From: Heliopora coerulea
Lineage: Eukaryota > Cnidaria > Anthozoa > Scleralcyonacea > Helioporidae
Reading direction: 5' to 3'
Assembly: GCA_030142905.1 (NCBI GenBank)
Contig: JASJOG010000484.1
Coordinates: forward strand, 82,312-146,311
Length of the DNA stretch: 64,000 bases
Shown: positions 1 through 8,994 of the stretch, piece after piece
Position numbering within the stretch: the first letter of the stretch is position 1
Layout: every line of letters starts with the position of its first letter
Notes under the pieces: generated by a model
The model's input: the letters and a program-made list of their open reading frames with translations, nothing else
Databases searched by the model: none
What the model was told of the DNA's origin: nothing
Position numbers and translations under genes: made by a program

Positions 1-441
1 AATTGGAAATATGATAAAGATGAAGATTTTATTGCTATTGCTTGTGATCAAGATGTTGAAGATTGGTTAAAATTTATAGTTAACTTTTCAAAAGGAAGTA
101 AAAGTTTAATCATATTGGATGATTGTGCAAGTGGAAAAAATGTTAAAAATAGAACAAGTGAGTTGGTTAAATTGGGATTTAGTGCTAGACATTATAATCT
201 TTCTGTTGTTGTTATCACTCAACAATTGACATCTATTGCTAAACCATTTAGAGAAAATATTTCAAAGTTGGTTACATTTTATAACCCAAATAAAAAAGAT
301 ATGACAACAATAATTCAAGAATATTTAGACGTAGGCGACCGCAAAGAATTGGAAAAAATTTTAGAAACTTTGAAAACAAAAAAATATTCAAGATTGGAAA
401 TTAATTTAATTTTTCCATTTGGTTATAAAATAAATGAGTGA
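1..441 (+). CDS. FtsK/A32-type genome-packaging ATPase (C-terminal part, Polinton/adintovirus-like)
   Basis: The frame is open from base 1, so the gene starts outside the window; the N-terminal half with the Walker A loop is missing. About residues 35-42 read SLIILDDC, a Walker B strand ending in acidic residues, followed about 30 residues later by a second strand (VVVITQQLTS) with the QQ typical of the sensor region of FtsK-HerA packaging ATPases. In Polintons and adintoviruses this enzyme pumps DNA into capsids. The stop codon overlaps the start of the next gene by 8 bases, a compact virus-like arrangement. The A- and T-rich codon use resembles the polymerase fragments downstream. The visible part has no stop or frameshift. 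The family call rests on motifs and context, not on a search. Confidence 0.72.
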   Translation, partial: NWKYDKDEDFIAIACDQDVEDWLKFIVNFSKGSKSLIILDDCASGKNVKNRTSELVKLGFSARHYNLSVVVITQQLTSIAKPFRENISKLVTFYNPNKKDMTTIIQEYLDVGDRKELEKILETLKTKKYSRLEINLIFPFGYKINE

Positions 442-976
442 AAATAGTGAGAGTATAGAAATCCCGCAAATGGAATCAAATACATCCGCAAGTAATCAAA
501 GTGATCAGTCGGATGATCAAGAAAGTAAAATGCAAGATTTGAAAAAAGAAGTAATGAAAAAACGAGAAGAATTGATAAAATTGTCTGAAGATGGTGAAAT
601 TAGTCAATCGGTGCAAAATTTGAAAAAAGCAAGTGATAAAGTTATATTAAAAATTTATACCGAATATGAAGTAAAACAAGCGGAAAAAGCAAATGTATTT
701 TTAACAGATTTACTAATTAGTAAATTTGCAGATTTATTAGGAGGGTTAGAAGCAATTGAAAGCGGTGAAGAATTGGAAAAAGAACTGGCGAAAGATAAAT
801 TATTAAAAAGAGATGTAAAATCTGTAGTTGAAAAACTAAGTCCATATTTACCATATCTTGGAATACTATCTGGTGGAGTTACAGTTGGAAAACATGTTAT
901 TAAAAAACATAGCAAAAAAGACGACAGCGGACCGTCAACAAGTGAGCGAAGCGAACAAGTTCGTCAAACTGAATAA
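434..976 (+). CDS. Small conserved protein of Polinton-like elements, acidic N-terminus and hydrophobic C-terminal segment
   Basis: An intact 180-residue frame starts inside the ATPase gene (ATGA overlap). Residues 1-50 are Ser/Glu/Gln-rich and likely disordered; 50-120 are charged and predicted helical; about residues 137-155 form a hydrophobic Gly-rich stretch (YLPYLGILSGGVTVGKH), followed by a basic tail. A homologue sharing the block from KKR.ELIKL through LSGG...GKH lies on the minus strand at 38053-38552, so this is a real, repeatedly inherited gene and not a chance ORF. I do not recognise the family. The hydrophobic segment suggests membrane association or a minor virion protein, but that is inference only. 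Confidence 0.6.
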   Translation: MSENSESIEIPQMESNTSASNQSDQSDDQESKMQDLKKEVMKKREELIKLSEDGEISQSVQNLKKASDKVILKIYTEYEVKQAEKANVFLTDLLISKFADLLGGLEAIESGEELEKELAKDKLLKRDVKSVVEKLSPYLPYLGILSGGVTVGKHVIKKHSKKDDSGPSTSERSEQVRQTE

Positions 977-1010
977 TTTTATAATATATATTGTATTATA
1001 AAATTAAAAA

Positions 1011-1559
1011 TTATTCTGTAGATTCTGCACCTTTGGTGCTGGACCTGCGGTCCTGAGGACTTCGTCCGATGAGACCTCCGGTTGATGAAGATGAAGGCTT
1101 ACCACGGGTTTCATCCGCGCTTTGCGTTGTGTCTTTTCTGGTTAATTTACTCATAAGTGTATTTATTATTTTATCTTTTTCTTTTGAGTTATTGTTTGTT
1201 GATTCTTCATTTTCTAAAGATTTTAACAATTTTAAATGATTATTATTTTCTGAAAACTGAATTTCATGTATATTATTTTTCCCAAACGTCATTCCGGCTT
1301 CAAAATCTTTCATTCCAATATCAACATGAGCGCCGATTCGAAAACCACTTTTTTTAATCTTTCTAAAATTTATTGGTGGATAACCATGAAGATTTAAATC
1401 TAACTTTGTGTCTGACTTCGTGTCCTTTTTCTGAATCCTTATTGGAATTACCGCTGTGCGGGTCAGCTCTGCTGTTTTTATTATTTGTTTTTGATGATAT
1501 ACAATTTCCCATTTTTTATCTATTATATTTTTATTCCTGATAATAACTAATTTTTCCAC
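1011..1559 (-). CDS. Hypothetical protein of the Polinton-like element
   Basis: A 182-residue frame runs convergent to the preceding gene, separated by 34 bases. The N-terminal ~115 residues look structured (beta-rich, with FRIGAHVDIGMKDFEAG around residue 72) and the C-terminal ~60 residues are Ser/Thr/Lys/Asp-rich and probably disordered. Parts of the C-terminal coding region (about 1015-1135) are GC-richer and contain short echoes such as 'cctgcggtcctgag', unlike the AT-rich body, so the end may have been altered by a repeat insertion. I do not recognise the product. Its place between packaging and polymerase genes fits an accessory or structural gene of the element. Confidence 0.45.
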   Translation of the reverse strand: MEKLVIIRNKNIIDKKWEIVYHQKQIIKTAELTRTAVIPIRIQKKDTKSDTKLDLNLHGYPPINFRKIKKSGFRIGAHVDIGMKDFEAGMTFGKNNIHEIQFSENNNHLKLLKSLENEESTNNNSKEKDKIINTLMSKLTRKDTTQSADETRGKPSSSSTGGLIGRSPQDRRSSTKGAESTE

Positions 1560-1564
1560 AAATT

Positions 1565-2055
1565 TTACAGCAACGTTGTTTCCTTAAAATTCTATCAAAA
1601 AAGGTAATTCCCCCACCAGTCGTTGAGGGACTTTAGCAGCGACGCTGTCCCCCACATTCCATACATGCCCAATCTCCCTAACAACGGAGCAAACCGAAAA
1701 TAGTTTTTTTGTTGACATCGAGTGAGGCTAGTTGTTAGGGAGATTGAGCATGTATGGAATGTTTGGAATGTTAAGGTTATTCCCCCAAGACAACATGTCA
1801 GCGAAGCTGTTTGAAACAGCTTTGTTGAGACTCTGTCTCTGAGACCTCTGGTCGATGCTAAAGTTTTGACCCGTTTTTAAAATGTGTTGAAATTCCCGGT
1901 AACGTTAACAAATTCCTGGAAGAGACCGGAAGTGAAACCGAAAGTTACGTTATCAAGGAAAAGGGTTTTCCCCGACTATTTTTTTCGATTTTGAAAATGT
2001 GTAAAATTTAACCAAATCCCAAAATGCGCTAGAATCCGGACTTTACAGACTACTG
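1565..2055. repeat. Non-coding repeat block, copy 1 (with 31-bp hairpin)
   Basis: The block matches 4672-5325 in the same orientation. It opens with 'tttccttaaaattct', holds an inverted repeat with 31-bp arms at 1655-1685 and 1731-1761 (one mismatch, 45-base loop), then degenerate units containing 'ccggaagtgaaaccgaaag', and closes with 'aatccgga..ttacagacta'. It separates the small-gene block from the polymerase fragment. It may be a regulatory or terminal part of the Polinton-like element. Confidence 0.75.
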
Positions 2056-2062
2056 TGATAAA

Positions 2063-2127
2063 CATTATTGTTTAATTAAAAATATGAGCAGATTATTTTC
2101 AAACCAAGTCAATAAAAGCAAAGAAAT
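2063..2127 (+). pseudogene. Short N-terminal fragment of a family B DNA polymerase
   Basis: Translation begins HYCLIKNMSRLFS, nearly identical to the segment encoded around 13968-14000 in the larger polymerase gene of this window. The match stops where the PLE insertion begins at about 2128. The roughly 350 residues normally lying between this motif and the polymerase sequence that resumes at about 3065 are absent, so the PLE insertion was probably accompanied by a deletion. The two copies differ in sequence just after the shared motif, so they are separate element copies. Confidence 0.7.
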
Positions 2128-2179
2128 GGCATAGAAAAATAAATGATACATTTAGAGACATCGTAATTTTTAGTGGAAA

Positions 2180-2782
2180 TTGAAAAAACTTTATCGAGAA
2201 ATTTACCAAGGCAAAGGTCAAAGTAAATTTCTTGGTAAATTTTTCGATAAAGTTTTTTCAATTTCCACTAAAAATTACGATGTCTCTAAACGTATCATTT
2301 ATTTTTCTATGCCATTTACGGGGAAACATTGCCTCCAAATCCGTTCACAGTTAACAAAACTTCTCTCCTGTTTTCCTCAAGTTGAGCTACGGGTTATCTT
2401 TAAGTCTAACAAACGTCTGTCTAGTTTCTTCCGGTTCAAGGATATTATTCCGAAATTAATGAGATCGCATGTTGTTTATCAATACACGTGTCGATGCTGC
2501 GGAGCATCGTATATAGGGCAAACTCGACGCCTTCTACACACACACATCTCTGAACACCTAGGAATCTCGCCTTTAACGGGGAAGAAAAGATCTTACACTA
2601 GCCTTTCTAGCATCCTTTCTCACACCAAAGCTTCTCATCACACCATCTCCGCCGATGACGTTTCTATTATTTCGTCCGGTAACTCGCCCCTTGAGTTACT
2701 CATTCGAGAGAGTTTACTCATTGATAAATTTAAGCCTGTCCTTAATGAAAACATCAGGTCTGTTCCGCTTGCCTTATTTTAA
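2180..2782 (+). pseudogene. PLE GIY-YIG endonuclease domain (5'-truncated ORF)
   Basis: The first ~20 codons are read through the inverted snap-back and are not native. Native sequence starts around 2233 and contains the Cys pair and GIY-YIG core (TCRCCGASYIGQTRR), a downstream LHTHISEHLG, and the C-terminal LLIRESLLIDKFKPVLN. This corresponds to residues about 660-839 of the fuller PLE at 8909-11425. The family cuts target DNA to prime reverse transcription. The reverse transcriptase is missing, so this copy cannot move by itself. Confidence 0.8.
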
Positions 2783-2907
2783 TTAGTCTTCTCTCCTTCC
2801 GCTCTTCCTCTTCTACTTTTCTCACACCTTTTCTCCTCTCATTGGCTAATTAATTTTCACACCTTGTAAATATCGTATTTATAACCTTACCTTATCCATC
2901 ATCTATG

Positions 2908-2950
2908 TTACTTTGAAAATGTTGCGCGTTAGCAACGAAACGTCAGTAAA
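2908..2950 (+). ncRNA. Degenerate hammerhead-ribozyme-like motif in PLE 3' region
   Basis: A stem-loop gttgc/gcaac is followed directly by GAAAC, a four-base loop and GT, the arrangement of hammerhead stem II, the GAAA strand and a two-pair stem III. The CUGAUGA strand is decayed (tttgaaaa), so activity is unlikely. PLEs are known to carry type I hammerheads in their terminal repeats. Confidence 0.45.
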
Positions 2951-3064
2951 GCTTGTCTAAACTAACATGTTTTGTTATTTATCGTGTTTTATCCTGTTAT
3001 GGCTATTCACATTCGAATTTTGAGCTGGGCATTAATATTTATCCTACGACTACGATTCCCGCCT

Positions 3065-4659
3065 GGTAAATCCTTGGTCGATATGAAAAAATATCATGAC
3101 TTATATTTGAAAACTGATGTGACACTTTTGGCAGATGTTTTTGAAAATTTTAGAAAAGTTTGTAAAGAAAATTATAAATTAGACCCCGCTTGGTATTATA
3201 CTTCTCCAGGGCTTGCTTGGGATGCAATGTTAAAAATGACTGGAGTTGAATTGGACTTATTATCCAATCCACAAATGTACCTTATGATTGAAAATGGAAT
3301 TAGAGGGGGAATTTCAACAATTACAAAGCGATATGCAAAAGCTAATAATCCTTATATAGGCTCAAAGTATAATCCTGAAGAATATAATGTATATCTTGCT
3401 TATTTAGACGCAAATAATCTTTATGGGTGGGCTATGAGTAAAAAATTTCCTGTGAGAGATTTTAAATGGATGAATGAGAAAGAATTACAAAATTGGGAAA
3501 AATTTCCTTGTATATTAGAAGTTAACTTGGAATATCCTGAAGAGTTGCATGATTTACATAATGAATACCCGCTAGCACCAGAAAGATTAAAAGTTGGCAC
3601 CTGCGGAGCAGGAGGTGTTGAAAAATTAATACCAAATTTGAATAATAAAGAAAAATATGTTTTACATAGTGAAAATTTGAAATTATATGAAAAATTAGGA
3701 TTAAAAATTAGTGGAATTTATAAAGGTATTAAATTTTATGAAGAAGATTTTATGAAAAAATATATACTGATTTAAACACAAAACTGAGAACAGAAGCAAA
3801 AAATGAATTTGAAAAAGACTTTTTCAAACTTATGAATAATTCTGTGTTTGGAAAAACTATGGAGAATGTTAGAAACAGAGTTGATATACAATTAGTTAAC
3901 AGAGAAGAAAAAGCATTAAAATTATTTTCAAAAACTAATTTTAACAAAAGAACAATATTTTCTGAAAATTTAATTGCTGTGCATATGCATAAGAAAAAAA
4001 TTAAGCTAGATAAACCTATATATTTAGGAATGAGTATATTAGATTTATCAAAGACTTTAATGTATGATTTTCATTACAATTATATTAAATTAAAATATGG
4101 TGAAAATGCGCGGTTGTTATTTACAGATACTGACAGTTTAATGTATGAAATCAAAACTGAAGATTTTTATAAAGATATAACCCCAGATGTTGAAAAAATG
4201 TTTGACACAAGTAATTATCCAAAAGAACATGAAAGCGGAATTAAAACCGGTTTAAACAAAAAAGTAATTGGAATGATGAAAGATGAGTGTGGTGGTAAAC
4301 AAATAGAAGAATTTGTAGGGCTGAGAGCAAAATTATATTCTTATAAAATAGATGAAAAAGACAACGCACCAAAGGTGTCAAAAAGATGTAAAGGTGTTAA
4401 GAAAAATGTTATTGAAAAAAATATAACATTTCAAAATTATAAAGATTGCTTATTTACTGAAGAAGAACAAATTAGAAAAATGAATTTAATAAGACACCGA
4501 AATCATGAATTGTATACTGAGAGTGTTGAAAAAATTGCATTGTCAGCAAAAGATGATAAAAGAATAATACTTGAAAATAAAATAGATACATTGGCATATG
4601 GGCATTACATGAATGAAATGATTGACATTTATGAGAATATATTTGGATTTAAACCGTAA
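3065..4659 (+). pseudogene. Protein-primed family B DNA polymerase, C-terminal half (Polinton/adintovirus-like)
   Basis: Sequence resumes after the PLE with KKYHDLYLKTDVTLLADVFE, near the end of the exonuclease region. Then come motif A (YLDANNLYGWAM, Asp at 3407-3409), motif B (NNSVFGKTMENVRN, about 3835-3875) and motif C (DTDSL, 4126-4137). The catalytic Asp residues of motifs A and C are present. A frameshift near 3764 splits the gene: frame one ends at 3775 and the other frame carries on to 4659. The exonuclease domain and N-terminus are missing, so the gene is a relic although the palm motifs are intact. In Polintons this enzyme replicates the element DNA from a protein primer. AT-rich codons match genes at 1-976 and 12084-15120. 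Confidence 0.88.
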
Positions 4660-4671
4660 AATACTTTATCA

Positions 4672-5325
4672 GTTAGGTTGTTTCCTTAAAATTCTGTCAA
4701 AAAAGGTAATTCACCACATTCCATACATTCCAGATCTCCCTAACAACGGAGCAAACCGAAAATAGTTTTTTTGTTGACATCGAGTTAGGCTGGTTGTTAG
4801 GGAGATTGAGCATGTATGGAATGTTTGGAATGTTAAGGTTATTCCCCAAAGACACTTTGAAAAATTTTGACCCGTTTTTAAAATGTGTTGAAATTCTTGG
4901 TAACGTAATTAACTTCATGAAAGCGACCGGAAGTTAAGTAAGCGAAACCGAAAGTGACATCATCAATAAAAAAGGTTTTCCCCAACGACACTTTGAAAAA
5001 TTTTGACCCATTTTGAAAATGTGTTTAAAAAGGAGACAAAACCGAAAGTTACGTTATAAGAATAAAAAGGGTAAACCCCCAACAATTTTAAAATGTATAA
5101 AATGTATTTAAAATGTATAAAATGTATTTAAAATGTATAAAATGTATTTAAAATGTATAAAATGTATTTAAAATGTATAAAATGTACCCGGAAGTGGTGT
5201 AAACAAAACCGAAAGTAGCGCCGTCAATAAAAAGGGAAACCCCCCACGACACTTTGAAAAATTTTGACCAAATTTGAAAATGTGTTGAAAACCTGTGACA
5301 GAATCCGGATATTACAGACTACTTA
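4672..5325. repeat. Non-coding repeat block, copy 2 (with hairpin and degenerate ~100-bp units)
   Basis: Same order as copy 1: 'tttccttaaaattctg', an inverted repeat with arms about 4717-4747 and 4792-4823, then several units built from 'gacactttgaaaaatttt', 'aaaatgtgtt', an ETS-like 'ccggaagt' and 'aaaccgaaagt', ending in 'aatccggatattacagac'. It lies directly behind the polymerase stop. Extra units and a minisatellite make it longer than copy 1. Confidence 0.75.
5088..5186. repeat. 20-bp minisatellite
   Basis: About five near-perfect tandem copies of 'aatgtatttaaaatgtataa', lying inside repeat block copy 2. The unit looks grown from the 'aaaatgtgt' word of the surrounding repeat. Confidence 0.95.
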
Positions 5326-8300
5326 TCTCCAGCTCCCATACTTCTAAAATACGTATGAGAATTGTTTAAAAATATTTTTGGGGACTTTAAACCTTCCGAC
5401 AGGTAACATATGGTATAATCCTCAAATGCTGATTTTACAATTCCACTTCATAATTTTGCTGATTTATACTTGATTATATAGCTAAGCTCTTGCAACATAA
5501 AGTTTTAACATGATTCCTTTACAAGTCTTGTTTTTCTTCATGACGGTTACGGAGATTGATAGTTTAGACACTCCAAGTTCTCGCTCTACTGGAACAGATT
5601 AAGAGTCCAATCACATGATTTAAATTTCCAATGAAGCTTGGTAGGAATTTCAATTTTTTTTAATGAATATGTTGCAGTTATCTTCATAAAGCTGTCGATA
5701 TCATTGCAATGGCCTTCTTTTCCAGCATGACAGAAACAATGAGTATGAAATGCATTTTAACAATTTGTTGAATTTGTTGATACTCAGCTGATGATTTTGA
5801 TTTTTATACCTTGCACGGCAAACGGCTCGTGCATAAAAATACTTTGAGTCGTTGTGGCATCTTAGGGTCGCGAACATTGTTCTCAGACAACTCCTCTGTT
5901 CTTTTCACAGTTATTCCAGTCTCAGTAGTCTTGTAATACTTTTAGAAATGGGCTTCAATTTCTTGAAGAGTAATTAATGGAATGTCATTTATGTCTCAAT
6001 TCGATCAGAGATGTTTTCCAATCATTCTCTTAAAGTTTTAAGTGAAGAAACGTGACTACCTTTTCCAACAACGTCGTACATTATGGCAGTATCGTGCAAA
6101 AGTTATTAGCTGCTTAGTAACGCTGACGACTCATCGGTTGTGTCGGCAATTTTACGTCATCTCTCGCCATTTCACAAGCCTGTGTATCTGCAGGAAGTAA
6201 GCTTTGATTTGGATTATACACGATGATTGTTTTCCAATATTTAAATATTCATTTATTCTAGAGATTGGAAAAGGAATGCAATAATTCTATCACTTTAACT
6301 GAAACATGGTTAACAAAGCACATTTAACAACGGTGATCCAAATATTCAAATTTTCAAATACCAAACTCACCTTGGTATGGAAACAGCTTATTATGGCTGC
6401 CTCCTCGACGTTTTAAGAAAAGCTTTAGTTCGTCACTTCGATGGCAGCTTAACTTTGACTGGTCGAGAGCAGATGCCAGTATTTTTCAAGCTGGTGACTT
6501 GTTTGTCGGAAATCGATGGTTGTAATTATGCAAATGGTCTATTCTTTTCATTATGATAATTACACAATACTTATTTTATATGTGAAATAAGGACGGGTGA
6601 AATTGTTTAAATGTGAACATACGTGACCATTTGTGAATCACATGCAAACCACATATGTAAAACATGCGAAATAAAATTATATATGAAACTTGAACATGGG
6701 CAAAATCGTAAAATGTGAAAATCAATATGTAAAAACTATCTATATGCAAGGTTGAAACATATTTACTTCTTTCACGTGTAATTACATGTGACCATATCAC
6801 CCGTTCGAGGTCATTTGAATTTCATAAAGGTTGCTTATAATGATTTATTTCGAATCTATCTCAATATTTTCTGAAACGGGTCAAATGGTTAAAACAGTCT
6901 TCAATAATGATAGTCTTCCTTCGTGCTCATTTTAACGATAAATAGCTGACATAATTACCATATAATTTCCCTTTTGTCCATCGCGTCTGATACATAATCA
7001 ATAAAGCAGTGAGCACTGTGGTCCACACCATCCTGGACTGCTGTCACAAACAAATTAAAGACAAACAAATCTTAGAATTAAAAGAATTGTTAAGTAATTT
7101 CGAAGAATATAACTTAAGCTATTTAACTAACTGCTTTGGTTTTACAAACGGAAAATATTGACTTTACATGAAACTAAAATCAAGATAAAAAGGCGCAGAA
7201 ATGCAAATGCTTTTTGATACTTCTCTTAAACTTATAAATATTGACTCTTATTTATATTTAATTTTATTAATTTTTTATCCTTTTACGGTTCCGGAATGTT
7301 TTAGGATCATTCAACGAGTTGGTTTCACGTTCTCTTGACAATTAAGTTTGTCTCCATGTTTAAGACTAATTATTACAAAATCTTGTTCTACAAGTTTTCT
7401 AGCTAGGCTGGGGGAGATTAAAAGACCGTACCTCAGGGACATCGCATTTTCTTTAAATTTTTATTGGTTTCGTTCAGACAATTCTTAACTGCGCGAAGTA
7501 ATGAAGGATTGTTTTGGCAAACCGACAAAATCTCAAAATTATATGCCACGATCTTCTAAATTAAAAAGATATTTTGAGCTGGGAAATTGACTGTTACCTT
7601 TTTCCTTTTCTTTTAAAGCTTGGTCTCGAGTAAATCCTGTCAAATGAAAACCAGACTTTTGTCGAATATTAACATAAACCCAGTTTTATATGAAAAGTTT
7701 TTCACCAACTTTGATATCAAAATAAGGAAACTAAGTCATTTACAAATTGCTTCTTAATTTTTGTTGAGATTATTTACAATTAAAATTAGATTGCAGCCAG
7801 AGTAATTCAACCAATTTGGTATTAAAGATCTAGTTTTCGCATCAAAAGCATAAATATTGAGGTTAAACAAGACGCAAAATTTCAGAATGTAATTTTTTGC
7901 CGTCTAGACTGAAAGAACCTATGATTGGAGTTTGCGCCTGAATCACAATCAGTTCATTCCAGTTGAAATTTGGGCAAAATTTTCTTAGTAACATTAAACA
8001 GGTGATCAAAGGCGTAACAAGGCCATTTTTTTTGGGGTGTGTGAAGATAAAATTGCCGTACCAGAATTTGTGTTGCCGTGCGACTTTGTAGCAAAATTTG
8101 ATCAAACAGGCCTCTTAGCATACAAGGCCCGACAGCAATAACACTGCTTAGTCTCTATATGAGATGTAGGTTGGCAACGTATAAAAATGCTTCAAGTATG
8201 CTGTGAATTATACAACACGTTTTATGTATACATTTTTTGACCAAAAGACCAACAAAAATAAGTATTCTCGCAGATCTTGCCTGGGTAACGCTGTTAAACG

Positions 8301-8425
8301 ATGCCATGCGTTATTCGAAATGTAAAAATTCAATTTGAAATTAGTAGGAAGCTTCGAAACCGCAAGTTGACTCATAATCTATTTTTCTGAACACTAATAA
8401 TATTTTTACAGACAACTTTTAAAAT
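5326..8425. other. No recognisable gene; possible decayed reading frame about 5550-6200 (minus)
   Basis: AT-rich sequence without a credible long ORF. On the minus strand between about 6200 and 5550 short frames join across stops (for example a piece reading MYDVVGKGSHVSSLKTLRE), which suggests an old coding remnant of unknown family. A small MITE-like repeat is listed separately. The rest shows nothing I can name. Confidence 0.4.
6593..6806. mobile_element. Small MITE-like inverted-repeat sequence
   Basis: The ends 'acgggtgaaattg' and 'tatcacccgt' are inverted copies, and the interior is rich in 'catatgtgaa'-type words. About 210 bp with no coding capacity. Such short elements are usually non-autonomous DNA transposons. 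No target duplication was established. Confidence 0.4.
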
Positions 8426-8510
8426 TTCATTCAAGTTTAGTTAGAAATATAATAGCCCAGCAAACAAGTTTAAATAGAGCCATAATGGAACCATATCTTT
8501 AATGGAACCA

Positions 8511-8994
8511 TATCCTCTGGTTCTACTCAGTTTGACGTTCTTCTGCGAGAAAGTCTGTTAATTTCTAGAATGCAACCGTCTCTTAACGCTAATATCAGAT
8601 CCTCTCCTTTAGCACTTTTTTAACGTTATTTCTTGACATATTTTTTTTTTTTTTTTTTTTTTCTCTCCCCTCCCCTCTAATTAAATTCTTCACACGTCTA
8701 ATTCTTCATCACTTTATTACTCGCACTCCTTCCGTTAATTGTTCTTGCTAATCGTTCCGCTAATCCTTTGTGACATTCTTTCATCACTATTTTTGTAACA
8801 GTTAGCTATTTAAGCCTCTCAACTCTTGTAAATAATTACTCTGATGATGTTACTGGTTAAGTAACGAAACGTTAGTCAATAAAACTCTTTTAAAGATATG
8901 GTTCCATTATGGCTCTATTTAAACTTGTTTGCTGGGCTATTATATTTCTAACTAAACTTCGTTTTTCACCTGGCTGTTCAATCGCAACGATCTT
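8511..8994 (+). repeat. PLE pseudo-LTR, left copy
   Basis: Nearly identical to 11313-11794; begins 'tatcctctggttctactc' and ends 'gcaacgatctt'. It contains the end of the endonuclease frame, a poly-T run, a hammerhead-like motif, and the first codons of the PLE ORF. Confidence 0.92.
8836..8882 (+). ncRNA. Hammerhead-ribozyme-like motif, left pseudo-LTR
   Basis: CTGATGA (8841-8847) is followed by one extra T, stem II gttac/gtaac, GAAAC, a GTTA loop and GTC, with the predicted cleavage after 8877. Stem III has only two pairs, as in known PLE type I hammerheads, and stem I is short and imperfect. The extra T after CTGATGA is not canonical, so activity is uncertain. Confidence 0.6.

Larger units (their letters stand above)
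2128..3064 (+). mobile_element. 5'-truncated Penelope-like element with snap-back 5' end
   Basis: About 80 bases at 2128-2209 are the reverse complement of 2233-2318, with a short spacer, so the left end folds back on the element. Inside is the C-terminal endonuclease part of a PLE; after it comes the typical 3' region with a hammerhead-like motif and the terminal sequence around 'cgattcccgcctgg', shared in form with the PLE ends near 8960 and 39655. The element sits inside a Polinton-like polymerase gene. An inverted 5' end is typical of PLE insertions. No clear target duplication was found. Confidence 0.8.

Noticed and set aside
5550..6200. Named transposase remnant on the minus strand
   Set aside because: Coding-like pieces exist but no motif is strong enough to name a family; left as an unassigned remnant.
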